From contig NC_060960.1 in assembly GCF_910589235.1 (NCBI RefSeq), forward strand, positions 978,501-1,042,500: a stretch of DNA of 64,000 bases, in the 5' to 3' direction. This DNA comes from Vespa crabro. Its lineage: Eukaryota; Arthropoda; Insecta; Hymenoptera; Vespidae. A program made the position numbers and the translations under genes. The notes beneath the pieces were generated by a model that searched no databases, had not been told where the DNA came from, and saw only the letters and a program-made list of their open reading frames with translations. Numbering within the stretch: the first letter of the stretch is position 1; each line of letters starts with the position of its first letter. Below, piece after piece: positions 1 through 12,310 of the stretch.

Positions 1-191
1 GTAATCTAAAGTTCGCAGCATATAAGGCATTTAAATTTCTTAAGAATTTTATGTTTCTTTATTTTCCTGTGAATATTCTCATCATTAATTTAAAAAGTTA
101 TTTTCAAATTTATATCAAAAGATAAAAATGATTTAACTTCTTTATTCGATTAGTTAGTTACCTCGATAATACTTATCCAGTTCTATTTCAG

Positions 192-343
192 TGGCAGCTT
201 TAATTTCGTAGGAGGAAATTGGTCGGCGTTACTCTGAACGAAGTGCACACTCTTCCAATTATCAGGAACACTGTCTTACGGACCTTCTAAAATTGTACGT
301 TTCACGAAGATTTCAGAACTCAAAATCGTTTGGAAGAGGGATG
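192..343 (+). other. Candidate noncoding (5' UTR) exon
   Basis: The block is preceded by a pyrimidine-rich acceptor (ttctatttcag, AG at 190-191) and ends at a good donor (GAT then GTAAGTAG from 344). All three frames contain stops, so if it is an exon it is untranslated. The sequence is more complex and richer in CG than the AT-rich DNA before it. Seen: the two splice-like signals and the stops. Inferred: that it belongs to the leader of the plus-strand gene at 14 kb. Chance co-occurrence is quite possible. Confidence 0.28.
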
Positions 344-719
344 TAAGTAGAGAAGTGGTCGAGTAGTTCGGTGTCGGTCAATAGATCAAACAGGTTTCAT
401 TATTCCGAGATTGTTACGCCTCGACAGAGAGCGTGGCAAGTTGAAGGTTAGGGGTTTACCGTTCTTGCAACAAGAAGAGGAAGACGCGTCGCGTGGCGCA
501 CGAACGAGTGGTAGGAGAACGTTCTGTCTCTTTTTCTTGTAAGGTATATACAACGGTCTTTCTCTCTCTCTTTTATCCTGGAACACTTGAGCTATCTTCG
601 TTGCTCTACAAGTTTCTTCTCTCTCAACGACACCCGTACGACGACTTGTTCCCTCCCTCTTGCGCTCTCATTCTCCCTTCTCTCTTATATACGCACCACC
701 TTTGGACTGGCTAGCGTAC

Positions 720-862
720 GGCTCGTGCGGGTTCGGTAATATTCGTGTGCATTCGGGTATATTCGCCGGGGTAGCGGCGCGCGCCTCGTGTCTCGCGGAA
801 CATATCGTTCAGTATGCACCGTACAGTCGCCGCGTTGGGAGTGTATGGTTTTTCGTGCTGCG
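720..862 (+). promoter_or_regulatory. CpG-rich block with arthropod initiator motif
   Basis: This is the densest CG block of the first 10 kb. It contains an arthropod-type initiator, TCAGT, at 809-813, with the putative start A at 811. No downstream promoter element sits at the standard distance, and no TATA box lies about 30 bases upstream. A TATAAAAG occurs further down at 971-978 without a good initiator behind it. It could be the promoter of the plus-strand transcript, or simply a GC-richer single-copy block. Confidence 0.28.
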
Positions 863-1092
863 AAAATCTGCATCCGAATGAATACGAATGAATAGAGATA
901 CAAAGACGAAGATAAGGGAATAAAAAATAAAAAAGAAAAAAAATAAATTACCGTTGAATAGTGCAAATTCTATAAAAGTATCAGGAATCGATGCTTCTAT
1001 TCGATTTAAAAAAATTAATAGAAGATAGTGTCGCATTGAAAAAAAAAATTTTAAAAGAAAATCTCATGTATTTTTCACTAGCTTCCTATCTT

Positions 1093-1661
1093 ATTTTTCT
1101 AATTTCACTTTCTTGTGTAACATTCGTATAGATCGTCGTCCTCGTTCAAAGGGGATCGTCGAAGGATTCGTTAGCTCGTCGGGTGGATCCTTGAGAGGTC
1201 GCGAAGTGGTAGCGATTAGGCGGTGACGTTTTTGGGAACAGTCACGTCTTTCTTAATCCTCCAGTTGCCTTCCCATCAGGGATGACGGTTTTCGGTGAAT
1301 AATGTACTTAACGGTCGATCATAACGGTCGAACGAGGGGGTAGCTACGGTGGAAGGAATAGCTTACAAAGAAAAGCCAAAGATAAAGAGGATAGTAGAGC
1401 GAAAAAAGGAGAGAAATAATAATTGTTATGGACACCGACGTGACATACGAGCGAGTTCGTATCGTTCGAGGAGGCGGGAATCCGTCGGTACAAGAAACGA
1501 ACGACACGCGGCCTGGAGAAATCGATCGCCTCGAGTTTTCAACAAGTTGTAAATCGAGAAACCGCCATTTGTACGGTTCGCGAAGAGCTATGCGGTGAAG
1601 AAGTGTCGCGAGTGCGTGTCTCGCGGTCGGGACACGAATCTAACGTGTTTTCTCAGTTTTC
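1093..1661 (+). other. CpG-rich single-copy block, possible 5' leader
   Basis: About 570 bases of complex, CG-containing sequence without simple repeats lie directly before the pyrimidine tract that precedes the candidate exon at 1705. Open stretches (for instance 1349-1552) are short and resemble no protein I recognise. I see no clear splice donor closing the block before 1662. It may be transcribed leader, promoter DNA or a conserved noncoding element. Confidence 0.25.
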
Positions 1662-1704
1662 ATTTCTTTTTTTGTTTTTTTTTTCTTTTTTTATTTCCTT
1701 CCAG

Positions 1705-1984
1705 ATATATTCTCGTTCTTCGTATGATCCACGAAGGATTCGATAAACCGTGTATTCGTGACTCACGTCGTGAAGTATCGATCGAATTGGCGAGTGATTC
1801 GCGAAAATATTCTTGGAAGTTCCTTTCTTAAACGAACGGTTTCGCCGAGAGATTCTCAAGTGAGTGATTCGTGCCACCGTAGGTCTATACTGCGACGTTT
1901 CGAGATCGAGGAGTGGATTCGTTCTTGTGTCGCAACATTTTAATCAGTCAATATAATTGGATAGGATTTCATTATCGATATTAG
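1705..1984 (+). other. Candidate noncoding exon with strong splice sites
   Basis: A long T-rich tract (1662-1700) leads into the acceptor ttccttccag (AG at 1703-1704). The block closes with TTAG followed by the consensus donor GTAAGTG at 1985. The 280 bases have stops in every frame, so it would be untranslated. A weaker internal donor (CAA then GTGAGT, near 1860) could give a shorter form. It fits a second leader exon of the gene whose start codon lies at 14116. The pairing of a good acceptor with a textbook donor makes it the best noncoding exon candidate here. Confidence 0.4.
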
Positions 1985-3282
1985 GTAAGTGCCATTATCT
2001 TTCTAATTATAATTTGATCTATCATAAGTAATAGTGAGTTTGTAAAAGAGTTAAAACGTATTTATAATTACACAATACGAGAATATTAATAAATAGTTAC
2101 GAAAAGTACTACTACGATCCCGCGGAAAGAAATGGAACGTTCGATTTATCAATGTGACAACCCTTTCTTATGATAATACAACCTTTTGTAATTATTAAGA
2201 GGCCCATGGTTCGGGAAACGTTGTCATGTAGCAATAAATCGTGGCTTGCTTCCTGTTTGGATAATGAACGGGGAACCTGCTGTTACAAACGTCTGGCCTC
2301 GTTAAGGCGCATTAGAACGCGTTATAATACATCGCATTATCTCACCGAAGCTTAATGATTCGCGCTTGGTTATATTCAAATAAAATCGATATGCCAAAAC
2401 ATATGCATTCACAACAATGCTTTCTCGATATGTTCTATTACGGATATTGATTTCGATCGAGCTTGCACGAGTACGAAAATTTCGAGGGTTGTCGATTAAG
2501 TTCTCGAAACTATTATAAGTATTTGATGATATTACGAAGTGGTTAAGTAAAAAAAGGTGTCTGTGTATGTGTTGGTGTGAGTGTTGGGTGGAAGGGATGG
2601 GTAGGAGAATCTCATTGGCGCGAAAACGAGCAACGTGATTGGTTTGTTTGACGGTTGACACGATGAACGCGACTAAAAATTTTGCGCTTCGCTAACTTAC
2701 GCGAGTTGTCTAGAGGTAAAAAAAAGAATTAAAAAAAAAAAAGAAAATAAAAATAAAACAATAAAAAAGAAAAAGAAAGTAATATTTCCGCTTCGTTAGT
2801 CTTTATTATCATCGAGTCATTAGCTTTTAACCGCAAGTATATGTATACATACGCCTTGTATAAAACCACGAACACTGTTGGTCAGGTTGAGATAATTGAA
2901 GCGTCACTGACCGATCCTCGGGTGCGCGAAATTCTCATCGTTTCGATGTTAATTAGCAACGCGAAAATGTTTACATCGAAAATGTTCGAGTGCACGAGTA
3001 ATAATTTAATAATAAACTTCTCTCTTGCGTATATAATGATGTGAACCACGCGACTACGTTTGTATCAGGATTTTTGAGGTACGCCAGGAAATTAGATTGC
3101 AGGAAAATTAGTAGTACTACCTTTCGACGTTTCTTTTTTTCTTTCTTTTTCTTTTTTTTTTTTTTGATTTCTTGCTTTTTCTTTTCTCCTCTTTTTTTTC
3201 TTTTCTTTTTATTTCACGACACTTTTGCATATGCGTTGACGAAAAAATTATAATTATTATGTATTCTGTATAGAATGTCGGT

Positions 3283-3290
3283 TGACGTCA
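3283..3290 (+). promoter_or_regulatory. Perfect palindromic CRE motif
   Basis: TGACGTCA is the full consensus binding site of CREB/ATF bZIP factors. A TCAGT pentamer overlaps its right half. One perfect 8-mer is expected by chance about once per 64 kb, so binding cannot be inferred from this alone. Confidence 0.2.
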
Positions 3291-3411
3291 GTCCGTAGCT
3301 CATGAAACTTGTACTTTCCTAAGGATCGACTAAACTTCTTTAAGATTCAGAGTGGCACGAACTTCTGTTGCTGAATTTTGATTACTTTATTATTTGTTTA
3401 AAAGGAGAAAG

Positions 3412-3413
<2 letters not shown>

Positions 3414-3451
<38 letters not shown>
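3414..3451 (+). repeat. (GA)n microsatellite
   Basis: Nearly pure GA dinucleotide run. A second, interrupted GA run lies at 3629-3659. Confidence 0.95.
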
Positions 3452-3459
<8 letters not shown>

Positions 3460-3804
3460 GGAAAAGAGAACACGTTGGTCTCTTAATAGGCAGATACAAA
3501 AATTTTTTCACAAGAAAAACGTCTTATCGTCACCAAATTGTTATATTTAATACGCTGGATTATTTCAAGATTCATTGTAGGTATTCGAGATAAACGTTCC
3601 AGAGAGATAAAGATAAAGCAAGTGAGCGAATGAGTGAGAGAGAGAGAGAAAGAGAGAGATAAGACGTTGTACGAAAAAGTCGTTGAATTATTCGTGGTCA
3701 GGAGCTTGTAGTTTCGTCGTTCTGGTATCCAGATGAACCCTGAGATTCGAAATAGCGGATTAACCTAGAGGGAAAGTTTCTATATCCTAAGTGATTTTGG
3801 GTTA

Positions 3805-3945
3805 CAACTTCCAAGGTCCCGGGATCCAGCGATTTTCATTGATGTCGGCCAGTTTCGTACGACAAAGCGCTTCCCGTCGACGTAGCACGAACCGTTCGGC
3901 CATTACTAATGAGATATTAATAAGGTACAAGGGGTACCTTTCCTT
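3805..3945. other. Single-copy CG-containing block
   Basis: Complex sequence between AT-rich repeats, ending in homeodomain-like cores (TAATGAGATATTAAT near 3906-3920). It is part of a longer minus-strand open stretch (3802-4095), which turns into a Tyr/Cys run because it reads through the triplet repeat next door, so I do not call it coding. It could be a conserved noncoding element. Confidence 0.2.
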
Positions 3946-3956
3946 TTGAGACCAAC

Positions 3957-4020
3957 TATTATAATAATAACCACAACAATAACAATAACAACAATAATAA
4001 TAATAATAACAATAATCATC
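3957..4020. repeat. Imperfect (AAT/AAC)n triplet repeat
   Basis: Runs of ataata, acaata and acaaca triplets. Translation gives a Tyr/Cys-rich stretch on the minus strand that should not be taken as protein. Confidence 0.85.
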
Positions 4021-4589
4021 AATGTTAAATAAGTTATTTCTTTTAATTGATTTTGTCTCGTTTAATTGGATTGCATATTTTCTTACAACACACATATAAG
4101 ACGCGTTACATGTATATATATATATATATGTATTTTCCTGTTACATTGAAACATGCAGAGATCAATTATAACTCGTCTTCGAAGAATAATATTCTTTTTA
4201 AAGAGGGTGAACCAATTTAGTGAGAGAACAAATGCATCGCTAATATATTAGAAACACTCGGAGAACGATTTAGTGATACGATTCTCTCTTGGAAGGATGG
4301 GATCGTTTGTTAGGAGAAGCCGACTTCAAAGAATTATTCTACGAAGTGAGAGGGGTTACCGCCATACGAAACTCGTTCAAGAAGATGACTGCTCACGCGA
4401 TCTGCTTTGAGACGTATATAGTATAGGATAATTCCTATGGTCACGATCGCGTTTTAACAATCTAAATTAGCCTCTTGTCACTTGTTAACCAGTTATTTTC
4501 TTGAATTTCAAGGACTCGAGAACGTTTGATCTGAAGTAGGAAGAACCATGAAAACAATTTTGGGCGTTTCGGGTGCGAGTAAATCTTTT

Positions 4590-4636
4590 TCATTTTATTT
4601 TACTTTATTTTATTTTATTTTATTTATTTATTTTTT
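4590..4636. repeat. (ATTTT)n pentanucleotide repeat
   Basis: Repeated atttt/cttta units in a T-rich stretch. Confidence 0.8.
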
Positions 4637-5450
4637 TCTTTCTTTTAATAAGTGGTAGGTAGTCATTATTTATGGATTTATGCATAGATGAAGTGAAGGT
4701 GGTCGTTTTGGGTCCCGTAAGATATGAGCTCACATGACAACATAAAAAGTAATATTGTATAATAAATTTAATTTAATATCCGTTGATCGGTATAATTTTT
4801 GTTTCTACATTTGCAACTGTATAATCGTATTTAGACGATGTATTACTTGCTTTGTCATTTGCATGAACGGTCAAAGCAAGAAAATATACGTTAAATGTTC
4901 TGTAGAACTGATTTATTCTAATGGATCTCAAAAAAAATTTGTAACGTTCTTGAATACTAAATCCTGGCCAATGATGATAGTGTATCTAATTCTAACGAGG
5001 ATTTTATGATACGCAGCATATTTTTCCACAAAAATATTTTGATTTCTGATTGTAAGAAGGAAGAGATAATTTACGTAACGGTATTGAAAACAACGTGACG
5101 CAACGGTATGTTGGTTCTCAAATTACTGTAAGAAATATAAGAACGTTTTATTATTATAAATCGATTATAATACTCTTCGTGGATATTGCTTTTCTTCTAA
5201 TGTCTTCTTTTTCTATTTCTTCTTTCACTTCCATCTTTTCTTTTTCTTCGACTTTTTGCTCGATCGCTTTTTATTTTTACTATTGCGTCTTGTTGCATCA
5301 GAATGGTGCTTTTTAATAATTTATCGAGCAAATGGAATGCGTAATACCTCTAGCAGCTACTTCGAAATGGGAATCGAGAGAAACACTCTATTTGACGTAA
5401 GACTTGAAATTAATTATATCCGAGCTAGTTGATTCCGTAACGTTGAATTT

Positions 5451-5452
<2 letters not shown>

Positions 5453-5514
<62 letters not shown>
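5453..5514. repeat. (CT)n microsatellite
   Basis: About 60 bases of pure CT dinucleotide. Confidence 0.97.
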
Positions 5515-5517
<3 letters not shown>

Positions 5518-5622
5518 CATTCGCAATGAGTAGAAAATAATATTCACTGTATTAAAATAATTCAGAGCGAGCAAGCATTCGTATGTAACGAAGTATATAT
5601 ATTTATTATAATTTAATATATA

Positions 5623-5624
<2 letters not shown>

Positions 5625-5661
<37 letters not shown>
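5625..5661. repeat. (TA)n microsatellite
   Basis: TA run preceded by degenerate TA/TTA sequence from about 5594. Confidence 0.95.
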
Positions 5662-5663
<2 letters not shown>

Positions 5664-7480
5664 AATAACTCTTTTTTTATTTTTTATATTTCATTTATTT
5701 TTAGTTTTATAAATTTTTTCCATATGGATTTTGCTATAATGGGGTTATTTGAGGTGATAATATATATTGATTCGCTCGGTATATACGTAAGTAAATATTT
5801 ATTCATATATCGTATAAAGGTTTTCTGTACTCAAAATCGTATAATGATATGACATTTTCATTGAAAAAAATCATTTATTATATTAAGACAGTGTTCTTTA
5901 TTTCTTTCTTTTTCTTTCTCTATATATATACACATATATATATGTAAAGGAGTATGTTGCTTGTTACTACAGAAAGGAAAGTAGATGTAAAATCTGGCAC
6001 TGGAAAGAATTGAATGGACCTGTTTCCAAGGAATAACAATCGGTATATTACCTAGAAACGTTCCTTTGAAGGCACTTTCGTAAAAATCTTGGCGTATCTC
6101 TTGGAAAGCTATTTTCAGAGATATAGGTAGGTACGAACGGTGTATCATCATTGATTTTGCATTTTTCTTTTTATCTTTCTATCTATCTCTATCTCTCTCA
6201 TTCAGTCAATGTAGTAAATATCTACGTTACTTTGCTTAAAACCTTTCTTCAATCGTCTCGTCATTGAATCTCATTATTCTCTGTCTCTCTCTCTCTTTTT
6301 CTTATTGTTTTTCTTTTGCGAGTTAAGTGTTATCATTTCAAATGATATATTAAATCCGTATTTAGATTTTAACTCATTGCATAATATTTGTAAACGTTTA
6401 AAAAGCTTCTACGGTTCACAAGGAATTATTATCGATAAAGATTACATTATTCGATTAATAATTCAAACGTAATAGAGAAGAAAGACTAGGCCGATCGATT
6501 TCGCTTAGAATATATAATATCGGTTGTCATAACAGCCGTTAGATCGTTCGAAGCACGATGCTTTTGATACTGTTAACCATCATCACGTAACGGAGTAATC
6601 GAGTACGTTAACGTTTGGCTCTATGGTTTAATCGATAGTAGTGTACTCTTGATAGATTTAGGGGAATATCGTAAGTGTACTCGAAAAGAGTGTTTTGAAC
6701 GTTAACGAGATATTAATGAAGCACTCAATACGCAATGTCTCTTACTTATTTACATTTTCGTGATCAAGATCGTTTATAGCTACTGGTGATATTTGTATTA
6801 AAGTATATAGGAGATTATTGCGAAAATATTATAGTTGATTCGCTACTAATTTCAATCGTCAGAAACATTTCATAACCCCAATCGAATTCTCTTATTATCG
6901 ATATCTCGTATCGCCAATATATATGACATTCATGAGTACGAGAGTAGAGAAGAAATGGAGGAACTAGGAGGCGGCTACTAATGGTCACGAGGTGGTGGTG
7001 GTAAAGAAGGAGAGGAGAGGAGAGTACAGGTCGTATCCCGATTCAATCTCGATCATACGCGACGACGAACAGAGGCTATGATTTCAACGTCCAATGATGC
7101 TTTTACATCGAGATCTCTGAGCTTAAGCACTCGATTACATTCTCGGAATTATGTCCTTCGGAATCGTCCTCGAATTCTCTTCGTGACAGACATTGGCTAA
7201 GAATTTGAGTTATTTTGCAATCTCTATCGTCATTTCCTTCCTCAATGAAATCGTTAAACTCGTATAAGTACGTAGGTTCTGATCATATCGTGATATCCTA
7301 TAATGATTTTGATTTCTTTCTTTATTATAATTGAAACGATTTTGTTATAAGTGCCAAAGAGAATCTTATGAAAGTAGGAAACAGAGAGATCGTGATCCCT
7401 ACTCTTCCGTTTAATCCAACGGCATTTTTGTTACGTCGTCTATACTATGCGTCGCCTCGTACGATTCATTTTCGAAAGCA
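5662..7480. other. Noncoding AT-rich stretch
   Basis: I see no gene. There is a TA/CA-rich patch at 5920-5946 and CT runs near 6281-6296. A guanine-rich purine patch lies at 6977-7023 (ggtggtggtgg followed by aggagaggagag). Short CG-containing pieces at 7060-7210 carry no open frame or splice pair that I trust. Confidence 0.5.
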
Positions 7481-7519
7481 TCGTTACGAGTAACTCAGCT
7501 TGGTGAGTGCGTTACAAAA

Positions 7520-7561
7520 AGAGATGGAGAGAGAAAGAGAGAAAGAGAGAGAGAGAGAGAG
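7520..7561 (+). repeat. (GA)n microsatellite, interrupted
   Basis: GA/GAAA run. The following 7562-7780 is complex CG-containing sequence open in several frames at once, typical of stop-poor purine-rich DNA rather than of a gene. Confidence 0.9.
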
Positions 7562-7781
7562 CCACACGATCGCAGATTCAATGTATAACGTCAGCAATCG
7601 AGACAGTGATCGAGAGTTCCATCGGCAACGGGTTTGGAATTGCCGATGGAGCCGAATACGAGTCGGTGAATGCGAGAAAGGAGAATCAGCAGAATAGAAT
7701 TCAATGTGGGAGAAGGGTGGATGACAGGGGTGGTAACGTGGAGCACCAATGGAATGGAGGAGTCGAAGAGGAAGAAAGAGG

Positions 7782-7784
<3 letters not shown>

Positions 7785-7830
<46 letters not shown>
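7785..7830 (+). repeat. (GA)n microsatellite
   Basis: Pure GA run of about 46 bases. Confidence 0.97.
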
Positions 7831-7832
<2 letters not shown>

Positions 7833-8239
7833 GGGTGGACGCGATGGGTACCGTCCATGATGGAGGAAAACGGAGTACGAAGGAGGGTGACAAAAATGAA
7901 TGGCAGAGCCAGGAGTTCGAGCTTTAATGTTCCTTGCACGATGATGTCGAGCTTGAAATGTTTTGCGCAACGAGAAAGATGCTTCGAAGGAAGGACTGAT
8001 TCCTAGTGCTTTACCTTCGTCTCTTCGTATGTATGTTTGTCTGTATGTATGCATGTATGTCTCTTTCTATTTCTATTTCAATTTCTATTTCTTTTCTTTT
8101 CTTTTCTATCTCTTCTGTATATACGTATTATATGTACATATGTATTGTAAGATATGATTTACCGGGGAATTGCTTTGGAGAATCGTATTTCACCGTCGAT
8201 CGTCCGAAGAGAGAGCTCTGTTTCTTGAAAATATCTATC

Positions 8240-8304
8240 CAAGAAGACGACTACGACGACGACGACGAATACTACCATGAGGAAGAGGAAGACGAGGACG
8301 AATA
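8240..8304 (+). repeat. GAC/GAG triplet-rich stretch
   Basis: Tandem gacgacgac and gaggaagag triplets give an acidic Asp/Glu tail in one frame. The upstream part of that frame is translated pyrimidine repeat, so I treat it as a triplet repeat, not a coding exon. Confidence 0.6.
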
Positions 8305-8402
8305 GAAGTGGCTTCGAGCGAGCGTGCGTCTGCCATAAATCGATAAAAATTATTATTAGACGATATACGCGAAGTTTACTTCACGAAATTGGCCATTTTA
8401 TC

Positions 8403-8471
<69 letters not shown>
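8403..8471. repeat. (CT)n microsatellite
   Basis: Pure CT run of nearly 70 bases. Confidence 0.97.
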
Positions 8472-8472
<1 letters not shown>

Positions 8473-8479
8473 TTTTCTC

Positions 8480-9552
8480 TCTCTCTTCTTTCTTTTCTCC
8501 TTTTTATTTTTTAATATTATCAATCATTGTATTCTTCTCTAATCAACGACATCTTATTTTGTTGTTGACGATTATTTCGATATGTTCCGAGGTTTTATTT
8601 GATATATTAAACATTTTATCTGATTATATTAACGTCAAAAGAACATAAAATTCAAAATTTAAACGATATTGTATCAAAAGCTAGGCCGATTCTAGCTTGT
8701 TTATACTTTTAAGGGAATCAATCAAATAAAGAGGCTTCTGCAGTTAACAGTGAGAGCGACAGAATGAAAGAGAGAGAAAGAGAGAGAAAGAGAAAGAGAG
8801 TGGAAAAATGAGTTCAAAAATTCCATCAAGGATACTAGCGTGACCACGATCGCGCGATGTCAGGCTCGCTAGGAAATGTAATAGCCTGGCAGGCACTTGT
8901 ATTTGATATAGGAGCATTTGACGTTGACAAAGGGTTGTATTCGATAAAGCTAAGGAGTCACCGATAAAACTATCCAATTTGTCAATTTTTCAATACTCTT
9001 AGATGCCAGAACGGAAAGGCGAAATATCGTGGATGTTATATGTTCTTACTCACTCTTTCTCTCTCTCTCTCTCTTTTTCTCTCTTTCTCTCTCTTTATTA
9101 TTCTCTCAATAGATACCAATCCTTAAACCACAACGGGTTCCAAATAGAAATTATTATACATTGCAATGCGATCTATTAACACGTACGAGTTCCAATATAA
9201 TTTTTCTTCTTTAATTGTTATCTATTATGTAATAAATTGTTTACGTCGATATTTTTATTTTAAATCACTTCAGAGATACCTATATTCTATTCACTTTGTT
9301 GGAGAACACGCAAGGCCAGAGTTAGTTTTCTAATGCGATCGTCCTTTGATTATCGTTCGCATCAAGAACTTATATCCGTAGACGTTCGGGCATGTACCAG
9401 AACCCATAACGAAGTTCCCTTTGATCCGTTCCCTTGAAACGAACCCCTATGGTAGCTCTGTATATTAGGCGGTAAATTCGATATAGGCGCGCTAAGTTTT
9501 CGCCGACGTGAAACTAGGTCATTGTTTTGCGACAAGAGATATTATTTTTCTC

Positions 9553-9601
<49 letters not shown>

Positions 9602-10250
9602 ATATATATATACCTTCTCTCCCTTTCTCTGTTTATCTCTTCTTCTCTCGAAGGATCACTCGATACGAACTTTTGAAAAATATTTCTATGCAAACCTGGC
9701 ACCCGCATCTTTCTCGACTTTCTCCTTTTTCTTAACGCGTTCGAATAAGCTTATCGAACATGATAGATCCACGGCGAAAAATATTTATATATACTTAAGA
9801 ATATAGAACGAAAATTTTTCTTTTTTTTTCTTTTCTTGTTTTCCTTTTTTTTTCTAGAACTAGAAAATCACATATCTTTTTAATACTAAATATCGTAATT
9901 TGTTGGTATAAATCAAGTATCTTTAGTATTAACGCTTTGTGTTGGGATAAAGCGTTAGGGTTACTTACTACTTGTTTGTTACTTCGATCAAGTTTCACAA
10001 CGTCCATTCCGTCGTAAGTGGTACGGCAGGAAAGACAAAAGTTCGATGGGAACTCGATGTGAGCACACGCACGGTACTTGAGAAGTAATCCTTTCTAGAC
10101 GTTGGGTATCACCGATAGGAATTAGTAGAGGGATCGACGACGACACCGTACTATCCGGACGCGTTAACGCTCTCAGAAATGGTTTCGTGATGGAGCTAGA
10201 GATGCGCTTTGTGTATGTTTGTTAGAGTATATACGTATATACGTATGCGT
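8480..10250. other. Noncoding stretch with short microsatellites
   Basis: Contains GA runs at 8765-8800, CT runs at 9055-9095 and 9548-9598, and a T-rich tract at 9815-9855. The block 8820-8960 and the region 9300-9500 are complex and CG-containing. No open frame or splice pair is convincing. Confidence 0.5.

Positions 10251-10252
<2 letters not shown>

Positions 10253-10288
<36 letters not shown>
10253..10288 (+). repeat. (GA)n microsatellite
   Basis: Pure GA run, followed by a CG-containing single-copy block (about 10330-10560) without a recognisable gene. Confidence 0.95.
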
Positions 10289-10292
<4 letters not shown>

Positions 10293-10622
10293 AGGGATAG
10301 GAATAGAGATAGAGTAGAGGAGTACCGCATTATACATTGGTACTTGCTTTGTAGGAGCGTTAGTGTCGAGCGAGTAGGAACCGCTTAAATTGCATTTTAG
10401 CGCTGGAGGAGTATCGCGGACGTTAATCGAGCTTATCGGTTTTGCACTCGGCAATGTACCTACGCAATGTCGATCGGTTTTAACGTCTGCAAAAGCCGAT
10501 AGTAATGCGTAATGCGGGTTTCCCCCAACGTTCGGTCTTGTAACGCACGCGTTAATACTGCTATCTACCGCTTGTAACTGCTCTCTCTCTCTCGGCTACT
10601 CTCTTTCCCTCTTTGTCCTTTC

Positions 10623-10740
10623 TCTTTCTCGGTTGGTTGCTATCTAATTCGTTGGTTGGCTAGCCAGTTGGCTGTTTGGTCGGTCGGTTGGTTGGTGGTG
10701 GAATAGGTAGCTAGGTAGTAAGGTAGGTAGGTAGGTAGAA
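10623..10740 (+). repeat. TTGG-rich and (GTAG)n tetranucleotide tract
   Basis: Repeated ttggttgg and cggtcggt motifs pass into a pure gtaggtaggtag run at 10720-10738. Almost all guanines lie on the plus strand. Confidence 0.8.
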
Positions 10741-11577
10741 ATGTTCGCTTGGAGGATGCACACACGTAATGATCACGACGTAAGGACAACCCAGGGCTTT
10801 GGTATTAACCGTCTAGCTCTTCTCGGTGCTTACGAGAAATACAGGTACTACTGGCTTGGTTCTAACACTTAGAAAGTTAGTAACGTAACGTAGGAACCAC
10901 GACATGGATATAGTGTTATGGCTTACCGTCAACACCAAATGTTAACCACCTACAATTGTTTTTATACTTTTCTGTAGATTTCATTCGAAGAAAATTGTTT
11001 CTTTTAAATATCACGGTTAGGATCATCGTGTGTTTTCTTTATTTTTTCTCTTTTCTTTTATTTTTATTTTTCTTTTTCTTTTTCTTTTTTTTCCATACGC
11101 GTTGAAAGAAAAGTTTGTAATTCTTTCGTAGATTTAAGGTTTTGCCTTTTACGATTTATCGGCTATGTGACTGTGATGTGTCCGTGAAGTTAACAAAATA
11201 GCTAGATACGTTAACATCCATTACGCGTTTCACAGTAGCACGAATCCGTCGTTCGTCTTGACGTCGGTCGGAAATACGAGATAGTAGAACGTATGAAAAA
11301 CATCCATGGATATTTTCGTTAGTCGTCGCGTGCTTAATGGTCCCGGATTACGAGCTTAGAAAATGGTTACGCTCGCGGTAATGTACCCCACTCTTATTTA
11401 TTGTAATCGCATGCCAGGGCACATAGCTTTGGGTTTGTGTATTCCATTACTCCCCCGCTCATGAAGCGTTGCCGTGAGAATATGGAAAGTGGAAATTAAT
11501 GTTCCGAAGCACGCCTTAAAACTTGCGAATTTATTACGGGGTGAAGACGTGTTATAGATTTATAGCTGCGTGTGTGT

Positions 11578-11620
11578 ATACATACATATGTATGTATGTA
11601 TGTATGTAAGTATGTATTTG
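11578..11620 (+). repeat. (ATGT)n tetranucleotide repeat
   Basis: tatgtatgtatg run. The embedded gtaagtatg looks like a splice donor but is only the repeat phase. Confidence 0.9.
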
Positions 11621-12247
11621 TCATGTTTAGTTTTATGTAGTCGTTATAAATCGTGTCGATCAAGTTCAATACTTTTTGTTCTTGTTTCTTCGTCCTTTCG
11701 AATAAGAAGAACAAAGTCGGGACGAATGAACGTATCGCCTGAAAGAGAGAGAGAGAGGGGGTGGAGGACGATGACAAAAAAGAAACACTCTGTACAAAAG
11801 GGAGGCATAAACAGGAGAGAAGAGCAGTATAACTTTGGTCGTCGGACGTGTCACGTTTCATGTGTCTTTCTTGATATTAAATATATATATATTATTTTTG
11901 GGGTAAGAAAGTATATCTCTCTCGAGAAATTTCATTCTTTTTGATTTCTTATATCGCGTTGTCGGCAATGACGTCTTTAATGAAACCGATTCTACGAAAG
12001 AAAAAAAGGAGAAAAAGAAAAAAAAAGGAAAAAGAAACAAAAAAGAAAGGCGAAAAGAAGAAAAGAAAAGAAGAAGAACAAACAAAAAGTTAATTTCTTT
12101 ATCTCACGATATGACAGGTAGTATAGCAATTTGTAAAAGGCTCAAGGGGATCGTCGTGTCTCGAAAATTGTTCGTAGTTATAATTAATTTAGGCAAAAAG
12201 TTGCAAATTAATTTTCATCCGGAAGGTTAACGTTGTAAAGTGAAGAA

Positions 12248-12255
12248 ATGCTAGG

Positions 12256-12303
<48 letters not shown>

Positions 12304-12310
12304 AAGAAAG
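12248..12310 (+). repeat. (GA)n / (GAAA)n microsatellite
   Basis: Pure GA run ending in gaaagaaagaaag. Confidence 0.95.

Noticed and set aside
2701..2709. A 9-nt minus-strand microexon between TACCTCTAG and GTAAGTTAG
   Set aside because: Both splice signals look good, but nine bases next to a long A-rich tract (T-rich on the minus strand) is most easily chance. No conservation could be tested.
8006..8305. 99-codon plus frame with an acidic Asp/Glu tail
   Set aside because: The first two thirds translate atgt and ttct repeats and the tail translates gac/gaa triplets. No splice sites or family support it.
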